A DNA stretch of 64,000 bases, taken from NCBI GenBank assembly GCA_964019335.1, contig OZ025730.1, forward strand, positions 206,001 through 270,000, read 5' to 3'. A program made the translations under genes and the position numbers. Origin of the DNA: Diplonema japonicum. Lineage: Eukaryota > Euglenozoa > Diplonemea > Diplonemida > Diplonemidae. Under the pieces are notes generated by a model. It saw nothing but the letters and a program-made list of their open reading frames with translations, did not search any database and was not told the DNA's origin. Positions 40,359-50,390 of this stretch are shown here, piece by piece (the first letter of the stretch is position 1; each line of letters starts with the position of its first letter).

Positions 40359-43300
40359 TTAGTCAAGTTTCAAGGCCTTAGCGATCCCGGCCTGAAGGGC
40401 CTCACAGTTCTTCTTCGCATCACCAAAGTACATACGCGTGTTGTCGTTGAAGAAGACAGGGTTGTCCACACCAGCGTAGCCGGAGCCCATAGAACGCTTC
40501 ATAACGAAGCACTGGGAGGCCTTCCACACATGGCAAACAGGCATTCCAGCGATGGCAGAGTTGGGATCGTCAAGAGCAGCAGAGTTGATGGTGTCGTTGG
40601 CACCAATGACAAGGGATACGTCGGTGTCAGCAAAATCCTCGTTGATCTCCTCCATCTCAAGCACGATGTCATAAGGAACAGAGGCTTCTGCAAGAAGGAC
40701 GTTAAGCTGTCCAGGCATCCTACCGGCAACAGGGTGCACGCAGAACCTCACCTTCACCCCGTGGTCCCTCAGCATCTGTGTCACGGCGGCGATGGCGTAC
40801 TGACCCTTGGCCATGGCCAGACCGAACCCGACTGTGATGACAACTGACTTCGCGCTTAAAAGTGTCTCAACGACATCATCGGTCATGATCTCCTTCACCT
40901 CACCCGTGTACACCTTGGCCTCGCCTGTCCCTGTCCCAGATGTGCCGTACCCGCCGAAAATCACGTTGAAGATGCCCCTGTTCATCGCCACGCACATGAT
41001 GTGCGACAGGATGGCTCCGCTGCTGCCCACAAGCGCACCCACGATCACCAGCAGGTTGTTCTGCAGCAGGAAACCCTCCGCCGCCATCGCCCAACCCGAG
41101 TAACTGTTCAGCACAGTGATGGCAACCGGCATGTCAGCACCCCCGATGCCCGCAACAAGCGTGAAACCCAAGATCGACGAGAAGGCCATGTTCCCCCACA
41201 GGTACGCTACAAGCTCCGGGCTGTTCGGGAGCGTCATGAACTGGAACAGACCAGCGGCGATGAGACCGCCCATAGTGGAGTTGAAGGCGTGGAAACCGGG
41301 GAACTTAAGAGGCGCGCCGCCCATGTAACCGCTGAGCTTCCCGAAGGCAACACAACTTCCTGTGAAGGTGAGACCACCGAGGAAGGTGCCCACGTAGATG
41401 GCCGCCTTGTGGAAGTTCGCAAGAGGATCAGCGTCATAGTGGGGGACCTCGTGGATGAAGCTCCCGATGCAGACGGCAGACGCTGCAACACCAACAAAGG
41501 AGTGGAACAGGGCAACCATCTGAGGCAGCTCCGTGAGCTCGATCCTGTTGGACCCGACGTACCCAGCAAGACCACCCACAGCCATCGAACCAAGCATCAC
41601 GCTCATGAGACCAGGATCCACGATGTTGACGAAGCCAGCGATGGTGGTCCCGCACCCGATACCCACACCAGCAATACCGTACGCAGTGCCTTGACGGGCC
41701 GTGTCCTGCGCACTCAGACCGCTGATGGACAGAATGCAGAAGGTGGACGCAGCAAGGTACGACATGGCCTGCACACCTGTGCCAATGCCGCTCAGCTGCA
41801 TGGCGCACGATGCTGCAAGGAACGCACCTGCGGGAATGTAATACAATTGGTTGTACTCCCTGGGGTCGGAGTCCCTGCGGAACATGGCAAGCATCTTAAG
41901 TGTGATGTTGAACCCACCAGCGATGTTCACGCTGGACAGCAACACCGCAGTCGCAGACAGACCCAGCACCATGGGGTTCATGGCAGCAAGGGAGGCACCG
42001 GGGGACCCGAGAACAGCTAGACCACCGATGACAACGAGACCCGAGATGGCGTTGGTGACAGCCATCAGGGGCGAGTGGAGGGCAGGCACCACACCCCACA
42101 CCACCTGGTACCCGACAAGGACCGACACTGCGAAGGTGGTCGTTGTGGCCACCAAAGCAGGCGGCGCAGTCGCCCCGATCATGGCCAAACTACCAAGCCC
42201 GACACCCATCCATTTCGCAACGCTCATTGTCTCGTTGTATGGCTTTGTAATAAGCCTGTACTTTTCATCGGCGGCGGCCTTGGCTAAGTCAGCAGCCTTC
42301 TTTGCAGCGACTTCTTCCTGTGTTGAATATTGTAGTTACTCAAAGAAAGCGGCGTACCTCGGAAGGCGGGGGCGGGGGCGGCTTGGTGGGTGCGGGCCAC
42401 AGAAGCTCATTACCCTTGGTAACGGTGAAGGCCCTGGTGACTTCGTCCTCAAGATCGACGAAGAAGGACTGCTCGTCCTTGGGCTTGTGAGTGAGGAGGA
42501 ACTTCGTAAGGTTGTTGCTGTACAACGTGGAGGACTGGTTGGGCAGCCTGCTGGGGAGGTCGGTGTACCCGATCACTCTGACACCGTTGTCAGTGATGTG
42601 GAGCTTGCCTGGTTGGGTGTAGCCGCAGTTGCCGCCTGCCTGCGCAGCAAGGTCCACGACGACAGACCCAGGCTTCATGGTGTCTACCATCTCCTTGGTG
42701 ATGAGGATGGGGGCCGTCTTGCCGGGGATGAGGGCAGTCGTGATGATGATGTCCACTTCTTTAGATTGCTCTGCGAACATCGCCATCTCGGCCTTCACGA
42801 AGTCCTTGCTCATTTCCTTGGCGTAGCCACCAGCACCATCTTCCAGCTCGAAACCCTTCAGTTCAAGGAACTCACCTCCCATGGACTTCACCTGGTCCTT
42901 CACGGGCGGCCGGGTGTCGAAGCACCTCACGATGGCACCCAGCGACCTGGCGTGTCCAATGGCCGCGAGACCTGCAACACCACCACCAATCACTAGAACC
43001 TTGGCAGGCGGGGTCTTTCCAGCAGCAGTCATCTGGCCACACAGGAACCTGCCGAACTCATTGGCCGCCTCCACAACAGCCTTGTACCCCGCGATGTTAG
43101 CCATGGACGAGAGGGCGTCGTAGGTCTGTGCCCTCGAGATGGTACGGGGGACACAGTCCATGCTGAAGCTCGTGATGTTCCTGACTTTGATCTTCTCGAC
43201 GAGCTCAGCGTTCTGAGCAGGTTGGATGAAGGAGATCAGCGTGCTGCCGTCCTTCATGAGGTCCACCTCGTGGGTCCCCGTAGCAGGGTTCACCTGAGGG

Positions 43301-43707
43301 ACGTTGATCTTGCAGATGATGTCGGAGCCCAAAGCCGCTTCGTTGTTAACGATTTTCGCACCAGCAGCCGTGTACTGCGCGTCGGGAAAGTCAGCAAGGC
43401 TCCCAGCGCCAGACTCGACGTTGACGGTGTAGCCCTGCTTCACAAGGCTTGCCACAGAGGTGGGAGACACGGCGACCCTCTTCTCAGCCTCGAAGCACTC
43501 CTTCGGCACACCGACTGTCAGCTCCGTGAAAGGCACGGGGCCGGTCTTGCCGAGAAGGTGCGATGCGGCTGCGGTGCTGTAGCACCTCAGTCCAATCGGT
43601 CTCATTCCGACAGGCTTGAACCCCATCGTCATGGACTGCAGCTGCGGCTGCTCACGAAGAGGCGCAAAGGGCATCGCCCTGCGCATGAATCGACCCGCCA
43701 TCGCCAT
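40359..43707 (-). CDS. NNT: Mitochondrial proton-translocating NAD(P) transhydrogenase, two exons
   Basis: Couples the proton gradient of the inner mitochondrial membrane to reduction of NADP+ by NADH. Exons 42358-43707 and 40359-42317, joined across a 40-nt intron (42318-42357, GTACGCC...AACACAG), give 1102 residues (human 1086). The N terminus is a basic, hydroxylated mitochondrial presequence (RRAMPF...LRCYSTAAA). Domain I, NAD binding, has [13 protein letters not shown] (about 225-237); after the join come the membrane domain II (about 470-870, twelve or more helices) and domain III with the NADP fold ([38 protein letters not shown]). The order alpha-TM-beta is the animal/bacterial-fused order, not the reversed order of Entamoeba or Eimeria. 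Strong codon bias. A textbook pyrimidine tract-AG precedes the ATG. Confidence 0.97.
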
Positions 43708-43728
43708 CCCCGGAAAAGGTCAGAATTC

Positions 43729-43795
43729 CTGTAATGTTATGAGAACAAAAAAATAAAATAGGAAAAATAAAAAAAAATAGGGGTGGGGAGGAACA
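43729..43795 (-). promoter_or_regulatory. Putative trans-splice acceptor of NNT
   Basis: Coding strand: a TTTTTTATTTTTCC-type tract of about 45 pyrimidine-rich bases ends CATAACATTACAG, AG at 43729-43730, with a 21-base leader before the ATG. Confidence 0.6.
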
Positions 43796-43851
43796 GGGTG
43801 GGAATTTAAAGGGCGGGGGGGAGGGGGGAGAAAAAAAAACTGTTAATCGTG

Positions 43852-44604
43852 TTAATCTATCTCTTCCTCCCGTTCCATAACATCCTTGCTGTCTTCCGCC
43901 CAGAGTGCCATGTTGTCACGGATTAGTTGCATGATCAACGTGGATTCCTTGTAGGCCTCCTCGTCCAAGGATTCCAGCTCAGGGACAGCTTGATCGAATG
44001 CCTTGCGTGCTATTTCGGTTCCTTTTTCCTGTTGTTTTAAGATCTCGTTGGTGTAGACACTGTAGTTCAGGGCGAGACCGAGGCGGAGGGGGTGCGTGGG
44101 GGGGACAGAGCGAGAAGCTAGATCCATGGCTTTCTGGTAAGCCTCGTATGCTGCCTCTTTCCTTGCATCGGTGGCGCTGATCTCGCTGTAATACCTATTG
44201 TAATCGGCTTTGTGTTTCAGGTAGAAGATTTGTTCTTCAGGCGTTTTGGCAACTGTAAGCAGCTGCTCAATGAGAATAATCAGATCGTCGCATATCTCGC
44301 CCACCTCCTTCTCGAACATCTTCCTGTACGTGGTGATGAGCTTTGCGTGCTGTGTGTTCCCCTTCATCTCCTCCTTCTGCTCGATGGAGGAGACGATCCT
44401 CCAGCTTGCTCTCCTCGACCCAATCTGTGCCTTGTACGCCACCGCTAACAGGTTCCGCTCCTCCGTGGACAGCTCGGGGTTCTGCTTGATCGCCTTCTTT
44501 ATACACGACACCATCTCATCATGCCGTTCTGCCTGTTCGCACAGCTTCGCCATGAAAATCGTCTCATCTCGCGACTCCGGTGGCTGGAAGCTCGACACCG
44601 GCAT
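43852..44604 (-). CDS. 14-3-3 protein
   Basis: 250 residues, the usual 14-3-3 length. These dimers bind phospho-Ser/Thr ligands and regulate many kinase targets. Nine-helix fold is evident: LCEQAERHDEMVSCIKKA (about 17-35), LLAVAYKAQIGSRRASWR (about 48-65, with phosphopeptide-binding Lys and two Arg), FYLKHKADYNRYYSE (about 120-135, Arg and Tyr of the pocket) and LNYSVYTNEI with RDNMALWAEDSKD at the end. The short acidic tail ends EREEEID. One exon; it starts at the ATG at 44604, after a T9GTTTTGTTTTCC tract and AG further upstream. Confidence 0.97.
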   Translation of the reverse strand: MPVSSFQPPESRDETIFMAKLCEQAERHDEMVSCIKKAIKQNPELSTEERNLLAVAYKAQIGSRRASWRIVSSIEQKEEMKGNTQHAKLITTYRKMFEKEVGEICDDLIILIEQLLTVAKTPEEQIFYLKHKADYNRYYSEISATDARKEAAYEAYQKAMDLASRSVPPTHPLRLGLALNYSVYTNEILKQQEKGTEIARKAFDQAVPELESLDEEAYKESTLIMQLIRDNMALWAEDSKDVMEREEEID

Positions 44605-44766
44605 TTTTTTTTTCTTCTTTTTTTTTGTTTCCCCCCTCTTTGCTCACTGATTTTTCACGGGATGGGAAAACAAAACAAAAAAAAAGAGAAGGGGTAAAAT
44701 CCAGCTGTAAAACTGTGTCTTTTTTTTTTTTCCCCCCCTTTCTTTTTCTCTTTTTTTTTTCTTTTT

Positions 44767-46029
44767 CTAGAAGGCTGTGAAACCCTCTGCTGTTACGAAT
44801 GCGCCCCCATTTTGCGTCACCTTTTCAAAGGCAAGCTTCAGATCGATCACGCAAGACGCGTTGACAAGCTCTACGCTCGCCTCGTCCCGCCTGTACCTGA
44901 GCAACATCTCGATAAAGGGGAGCAGCTTGAGACAATCGGGTTCGTCTGCAACATAACTGTTTATAAGCCTACGGCACAAGCGGAAGAGAGGCGTCGTTCC
45001 ATCATATTCAGGAGGGCTGTAGCCAAAGGACAGCAGCACCTCAACACACAACGGGAAGTTATGATCCACGAGGCGATCAAAAATTAAAGGGTCGGATGGG
45101 ATCATTGCTTTCATATCAAGAAGGAGCCGGAGAGCTTGTTCCCTGCCGTGCAGTAAGGCGAGCTCAACAGGTGATGACCCGCAAGGCAGGTCTTGATCGA
45201 CATTAATACTGAAGTCGCGCACGATGGCTTCAATCACGGCGGGGTCGTCGCTCACAATGCTTGCGGCTATCTCTGTACGCTTCTTGCGCAGAGTGACTTC
45301 GTACTTCTCCTCATTGAGGAGTCTCTGTTTTTCAATGAGGGTGATCACATCCCGTACTTCATCCTCTCCTCCGCCAATGACCTCGGAAAGCTCATCATGT
45401 GTCATATTTCTCAGGTCTTTTCCTGTTAGATTGCGCAGGTCGTACACGTACTGCCCTTTCCCGTGTTCCTTCAGCCATTCGCGGATTTCGTGGTACTTCC
45501 AGTTCAACAGAGACGAGTTCGTGTTTGTTCCTTGATACCTGACAGTTTTCTTTGTGTGGTGTGGTGTGGGGGTAATGGTGTTTGGAGCGTTCGGTGTCGC
45601 AGTGTGCTCCGATTCGAGTATTCTGCACTTTTCACGTAGCGCGTCGACTAGCTGTGAAGCGTTGTTGCGGTCCAGGTGATGCTGTTCGTGTTGTTTTATA
45701 GCCAGCAGCTCCAGGGTGTCCATTTTTCTTGTGTGGTCTCGCCGTTCCTTCTCTCTCCACTCTTCTGGGATTGCGTTATGCAGTTCTCTTCTGCTGTTGT
45801 CAGCGGCCTCCCAGACTTGGTACTGCCACTTCCTCATTCGTGTCGCCTGTGTGTATTTCAGAACCTCTTCCGTGGTTGCGTTTACCGCTTTCTGAAGCGC
45901 CGTTCTTGTCAGGTTCTCTTCCCTCGAGATGGCCCCTGTTCCTTCTCTCCACTTGTCCTCCATGTAAGCCCTCTCAGTGCCCATCATGAACACCCGCTCG
46001 CCTCTCTTCTGCATTTTCATTGTCTCCAT
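44767..46029 (-). CDS. SAM-domain and ankyrin-like repeat protein
   Basis: 420 residues. Residues about 1-130 are charged and helical (many Arg/Glu/Trp), followed by a His/Asn/Thr-rich linker. A SAM-like domain lies at about 175-235 (IREWLKEHGKGQYVYDL then LRNMTHDELSEVIG), and an ankyrin-like region at about 255-390 (PVELALLHGREQALRLLLDM is the best unit; others are degenerate). Both are protein-interaction folds; no catalytic motif. The longer frame starts with GTG; I use the ATG at 46029, but a Met 3-5 codons later would also do. No orthologue assigned. Confidence 0.75.
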   Translation of the reverse strand: METMKMQKRGERVFMMGTERAYMEDKWREGTGAISREENLTRTALQKAVNATTEEVLKYTQATRMRKWQYQVWEAADNSRRELHNAIPEEWREKERRDHTRKMDTLELLAIKQHEQHHLDRNNASQLVDALREKCRILESEHTATPNAPNTITPTPHHTKKTVRYQGTNTNSSLLNWKYHEIREWLKEHGKGQYVYDLRNLTGKDLRNMTHDELSEVIGGGEDEVRDVITLIEKQRLLNEEKYEVTLRKKRTEIAASIVSDDPAVIEAIVRDFSINVDQDLPCGSSPVELALLHGREQALRLLLDMKAMIPSDPLIFDRLVDHNFPLCVEVLLSFGYSPPEYDGTTPLFRLCRRLINSYVADEPDCLKLLPFIEMLLRYRRDEASVELVNASCVIDLKLAFEKVTQNGGAFVTAEGFTAF

Positions 46030-46083
46030 CCCCCTCTTGTTTTTAAATGTTGTGATTTCTTTTTCCTTGGTTGTCACGGGTAA

Positions 46084-46245
46084 TTAGGGGGCATCCTGTT
46101 CCATCCCAGACTCTTCTTCGCCACCAATGGTTCTGAGCGTGTGGTTCTTCTGGCTCTCCGCCGGGAATTTTGCTTTTTCGGACATTCTTCTGAATGTGTG
46201 CTGTGTCACCCTTCTTGGGTTCTTTGCAAGAGGCCGTGGAAACAT
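46084..46245 (-). CDS. Possible 53-residue small protein
   Basis: A short frame, MFPRPLAKNPRRVTQHTF..., Arg/Lys-rich at the start and acidic at the end. It sits between the cysteine-rich gene and the SAM/ankyrin gene and is preceded about 80 bases upstream by a T-rich tract. A second overlapping frame (GVEPITGEGDLAMIQK...) also looks protein-like, so this may be an exon of something I cannot resolve. Weak. Confidence 0.25.
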   Translation of the reverse strand: MFPRPLAKNPRRVTQHTFRRMSEKAKFPAESQKNHTLRTIGGEEESGMEQDAP

Positions 46246-46705
46246 CGTGACTTTTTCTGTATCATGGCCAGGTCACCCTCCCCCGTGATCGGCTCGACAC
46301 CCAGCGTGTTTTCGATGTCGAAAAAAACAAAAAATAAAAAATAAAAAAAAACTAGTCTCAGTACGGCCACCAGTCGGCTCCATATGTACCATAAACGCTT
46401 GTGGAGTGAGCTTCTACCCTGTGAGACGCCACCCGCAAACCCGCAAAAGGGGAGGTGTCATCACGTGCCTTTGACTAGCTGTCTCGTAACTAAAGAAAAT
46501 TGGCAGGTAGGGTAGCCTGTAAAGTAGGAAAAAAACAAGACCCATCCAACGCCAAAACACGAGAGAAAGAAAAGAAATGCACCTCCCCCACCCAATGTTA
46601 AAGGGTAAGTCGAAGTTTGTGGTGGGGGGGTGCGGTTTTGCCCCACGGGCTAGAAAAACTGGGAGAAAACAAGAAAAAAAAAAGTTTGTCCTTTTTGTAT
46701 CCTTG

Positions 46706-47626
46706 CTAGGAAGGGTACTGCCATCGAGCCCAGCTCCAGCTTTGGACCGGTAGAATATGGGCAATGGAATTCATGTAGGATTGGGGGCTCCAGTCAAGTG
46801 TTCGTGCTGCAGTGAAAGTATCAGAGTGGTAAAACAGGGACTTTGGAGTGATATGCGCTTCTAATGTAGCAAGGAGGGAGACTTTGTTGCCAGACTCGGT
46901 CTGTGGGACTGCGAACCCCTTGAAGAAGAAGCTCACCATGCGGACAATAACATCTTCAGGAAAGAGTGTCGCCAGCATCACAACCCATTGCGCGACAACA
47001 GGGGCGGAGTTGCAGCAAACCCCATCAGGGGTGACACAGAAGTCACACGTGCCACAACGCCAGTTCTTATTCGGTCGTTTTATGACATTACACCCTGTGC
47101 ACACCCCATTTCTAAGCTGAAGGTGGCACCACCGGCACTCCGAGAACTCTGCTTTGTAGTTCTGCAGTACATGTTTCGTAATCTTTTTGGTGACAAGTCG
47201 CTTCCCCGCCTCCACTCGTGCCTCCTTCGTCTCTTGCACTGCTGCTGTAACTACCTTCTTCTCAGCAATGCAGTGCTGGCAGTCCGAGACACGGACATGG
47301 TGCTTGTGATGTTTGCACTTTTTCTGCCTCACGACACCCCCTTCTTCATTGACCTTCCACCCTGACTCCACAATGTATTTTCCAGCAGCTGCCTGCAGCG
47401 GGTTGTTGCCTTTGATCGGAAGATCCCTCACTCTGTGCCCCGTGCCTGCATATTGCTCTTTTTTGTCCTTCTTTGGGTTCCTCCTCTTTCCCTTCCCAGA
47501 GGACCCTTGTGCCACGCTGAAGTCATCAGTCAGGCTGTACCCCTCGGAATCGTAGGCATCGCTGTCGACGTCAGCCACCTCCGTCTTCGTCATCTTTGCG
47601 ATTTGCTTTGCGAGAATGGCATCCAT
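46706..47626 (-). CDS. Cysteine-rich putative zinc-binding protein, tandem copy A
   Basis: 306 residues starting MDAILAKQIAKMTKTE. An acidic then basic N-terminal part (YDSEGYSLTDDFS, GKRRNPKKDKKEQ) leads to Cys/His clusters: CKHHKHHVRVSDCQHC (about 118-133), CRWCHLQLRNGVCTGC (about 175) and CGTCDFCVTPDGVCC (about 200), which look like zinc ribbons. The rest is a hydrophobic part (VVAQWVVMLATLFPED) and a 39-residue tail ending in YPS. It is 99% identical to copy B over the first 267 codons; the tails differ. The ATG at 47626 is chosen because homology stops exactly there and the upstream extension begins with TTG. Family and function unknown. Confidence 0.8.
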   Translation of the reverse strand: MDAILAKQIAKMTKTEVADVDSDAYDSEGYSLTDDFSVAQGSSGKGKRRNPKKDKKEQYAGTGHRVRDLPIKGNNPLQAAAGKYIVESGWKVNEEGGVVRQKKCKHHKHHVRVSDCQHCIAEKKVVTAAVQETKEARVEAGKRLVTKKITKHVLQNYKAEFSECRWCHLQLRNGVCTGCNVIKRPNKNWRCGTCDFCVTPDGVCCNSAPVVAQWVVMLATLFPEDVIVRMVSFFFKGFAVPQTESGNKVSLLATLEAHITPKSLFYHSDTFTAARTLDWSPQSYMNSIAHILPVQSWSWARWQYPS

Positions 47627-48818
47627 TCTTTTTGCCTTGTTTTTGTTTGTTGTGTGTACGGTAAAATGCCCTGTTTTGCTTCTTTTCGTTCCCGTTTTCA
47701 ATCCTTGCCGACACGGTAAGTTGTCACACCTGTGTCATTCTCAGCAGGGGGGATAAATAAAACTGAAAGGAAAACGAACGAAACGGGAAGAGACCACTAC
47801 TCCAAGGGATAGAAAGGAGCAGTGAAGATCTGACCCTCCTTTCCTGAAACAAAGTTAAGAAGGGTACTCCCAGGCAGGCTTGCTCCAACTGAGAGGTTCC
47901 CAATGGCTAAAGTACGGCAATGTATACCACCTTCTGGCATTGGCCCAGCTCACCAGTTCAGGTGGGCATGAAACGACAACACGACTTTTGACCCGTTCAG
48001 CACAGAATTCGTCGTGATGGTAAAACAGGGACTTTGGAGTGATATGCGCTTCTAATGTAGCAAGGAAGGAGACTTTGTTGCCAGACTCGGTCTGTGGGAC
48101 TGCGAACCCCTTGAAGAAGAAGCTCACCATGCGGACAATAACATCTTCAGGGAAGAGTGTCGCCAGCATCACAACCCATTGCGCGACAACAGGGGCGGAG
48201 TTGCAGCAAACCCCATCAGGGGTGACACAGAAGTCACACGTGCCACAACGCCAGTTCTTATTCGGTCGTTTTATGACATTACACCCTGTGCACACCCCAT
48301 TTCTAAGCTGAAGGTGGCACCACCGGCACTCCGAGAACTCTGCCTTGTAGTTCTGCAGTGCATGTTTCGTAATCTTTTTGGTGACGTGTTGTTTCCCCGC
48401 CTCCACTCGTGCCTCCTTCGTCTCTTGCACTGCTGCTGTAACTACCTTCTTCTCAGCAATGCAGTGCTGGCAGTCCGAGACACGGACATGGTGCTTGTGA
48501 TGTTTGCACTTTTTCTGCCTCACGACACCCCCTTCTTCATTGACCTTCCACCCTGACTCCACAATGTATTTTCCAGCAGCTGCCTGCAGCGGGTTGTTGC
48601 CTTTGATCGGAAGATCCCTCACTCTGTGCCCCGTGCCTGCATATTGCTCTTTTTTGTCCTTCTTTGGGTTCCTCCTCTTTCCCTTCCCAGAGGACCCTTG
48701 TGCCACGCTGAAGTCATCAGTCAGGCTGTACCCCTCGGAATCGTAGGCATCGCTGTCGACGTCAGCCACCTCCGTCTTCGTCATCTTTGCGATTTGCTTT
48801 GCGAGAATGGCATCCATT
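46827..48818 (-). repeat. Tandem duplicated 801-bp coding block
   Basis: Blocks 46827-47627 and 48018-48818 align without gaps at about 99% identity. The homology ends at the start codon on one side and at TGGTAAAACAG, just before the variable tail, on the other. Weak similarity persists for about 20 bases upstream (AAAACAGG..ATTTTACC in both leaders), so the flanks are homologous but diverged. Confidence 0.85.
47855..48817 (-). CDS. Cysteine-rich putative zinc-binding protein, tandem copy B
   Basis: 320 residues; duplicate of copy A, about 230 bases upstream of it on the transcript. The first 267 codons differ at only about eight bases from copy A, without indels (48018-48818 against 46827-47627, a constant offset of 1191). 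The tail after YH is 53 residues, unrelated in the middle (VKSRVVVSCPPELVSW...) but ending in the same SW...YPS. The longer N-terminal frame is poly-Lys leader and is not used. The pair could be two members of a larger multicopy family. Function unknown. Confidence 0.8.
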   Translation of the reverse strand: MDAILAKQIAKMTKTEVADVDSDAYDSEGYSLTDDFSVAQGSSGKGKRRNPKKDKKEQYAGTGHRVRDLPIKGNNPLQAAAGKYIVESGWKVNEEGGVVRQKKCKHHKHHVRVSDCQHCIAEKKVVTAAVQETKEARVEAGKQHVTKKITKHALQNYKAEFSECRWCHLQLRNGVCTGCNVIKRPNKNWRCGTCDFCVTPDGVCCNSAPVVAQWVVMLATLFPEDVIVRMVSFFFKGFAVPQTESGNKVSFLATLEAHITPKSLFYHHDEFCAERVKSRVVVSCPPELVSWANARRWYTLPYFSHWEPLSWSKPAWEYPS

Positions 48819-50390
48819 TGTGTACTAGTTATTTTTTTTTCTTTTTTTTTTTTGTCTTGGGGTAAAATATCCTGTTTTTTTTCCCCCTTCTTTTTTTCTA
48901 TCCCCCCTTCTGTTCCCAAGAGTGAAATAACAACTGACAAGAAAGAAGAATAGAAGGGAATCATACAGAATGAGGTAAGCTCACGATCGCAAAGACAGCA
49001 AAAAAAAAGGGGGGGGAGAAAAGGGGAAGTTTTCTTTTAAATGATTTTCATTAATGAAACGGAGAGGGGTGGGAGGGAAGATATACTTGAGACATTGCTC
49101 TACATCCCTTTGTTGCGGTTTCTTGTTTTTTTTTTCTTCTTACTTTTCACTTTTATAGATATTTAATCACAAAGTGAAACCCTTTTATCCCATTGAAAGA
49201 ATCCTTGGAGATATTAAAGCTACATAAAACCCCTTTGAAAAAAAATGTCTTCGGAAAACACCGTGTACCACACCCTTTTTTTGACCAATAAATCGATTTC
49301 CGTCCGGTTCTGGGCACTTTTGGGCACCTACAAGGCATTATTTTGCATTTTTAAAAAAAAAGGTGACACATTTTGGTACCTGGCCTGTTGTCTCTCCTGT
49401 ATCCTCTGATTTTTTTTTCCAGACGGATTTTGATCTTTTTTTTTTTTTTTGGTCGTTTTAGAGGGTAATAGGTAGAATTTTTTTTTCACTTTTACCCTGC
49501 CCCCCCCCCCCCCCCCCGTATTTTATATACTCGCTTCGCCAAGTTCACAAGAAAACACGTATCGGCACTCACAGACTTCTTTGAAATGACTCCCTTGAGG
49601 GTGGTGTCATGACGAACCAAATTAGGCCAAATAATGAAGTTAACAGAGCAGGGGGGGGGGGGGGGGGGGGGACTAAACTGCCAGATTGCAGGGAAAAAAG
49701 AGAGAGAAAAATACAAACAGGCGCTACTACTGCTCTTTCTTCCCCCTCCCCCCCCTTTTCTTTTCTCTCTGCTTAGTCTTAGTCAAGTTAGAAGTTAGAA
49801 GTTAACTATATCAGCCGCACAGAGCTTTTGCCAGCTTTATTTATTTTGTCCTCTTATTGCGCTCTTTTTTTGTTTTTTTTTACCCCCCCCAAAAAAAAGA
49901 ATATCGGAAGAAAAAAATAATCAAAAAATATTTTAAGGTATGTGTGTGTTTTCTTTTTTTTCTTTTCTTTTCTTTTGCGCTCGCCGGCCGAGCAAAGCAT
50001 AGTCCCCGTTGTCCCCGTTCTGGAGGGCTCTGGCGGGTTCCTACTGCGGTGGTCAAACTGCGGGGAACCCTTGCGACAGATCTCTGCTGCAAGCCTTCGA
50101 TGCGGGGGGGAGGGGGGGGGGGGGGGGATGTTTAAGGGCAAATCCCCCTTGAGGACCACCCTTAGGGGGCGTTCCACGTCATTCCTGCATTCATGTTCAG
50201 TTGCACCCCCGAGTGCCAAAAAAAAAAAAAAGAAAAAATCGCGTCGTGCTTACCGAAACCAAACAGGGTGCATCATGCAAGACCCTGGTCCCGAAGCAGG
50301 TCGAGCAAGGACGAACACGAACCGAGAAGCTTCTCCTCACCTCCATTGTTGTAGACCTGTGTTGTTAAACCTTCTTTTTTTTTTTTATCT
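48819..50390. other. 1.6-kb gene-free region
   Basis: AT-rich at 49140-49480; then a C18 run (49500-49517) and a G21 run (49651-49671) about 130 bases apart, and another G18 run near 50104-50129. Short frames here (for example 49153-49338 and 49854-50219 on the minus strand) have no support. No RNA gene seen. Confidence 0.6.

Noticed and set aside
41001..42996. Long plus-strand frames (339 and 381 codons) opposite NNT
   Set aside because: Antisense shadows of the transhydrogenase; composition and repeats mirror the real protein.
49153..49338. 61-codon minus-strand frame in AT-rich DNA
   Set aside because: No acceptor close to the ATG, AT-rich composition and no homology recognised.
49854..50219. 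121-codon minus-strand frame
   Set aside because: Runs through G and A tracts and gives poly-Pro/Lys/Phe; likely chance.
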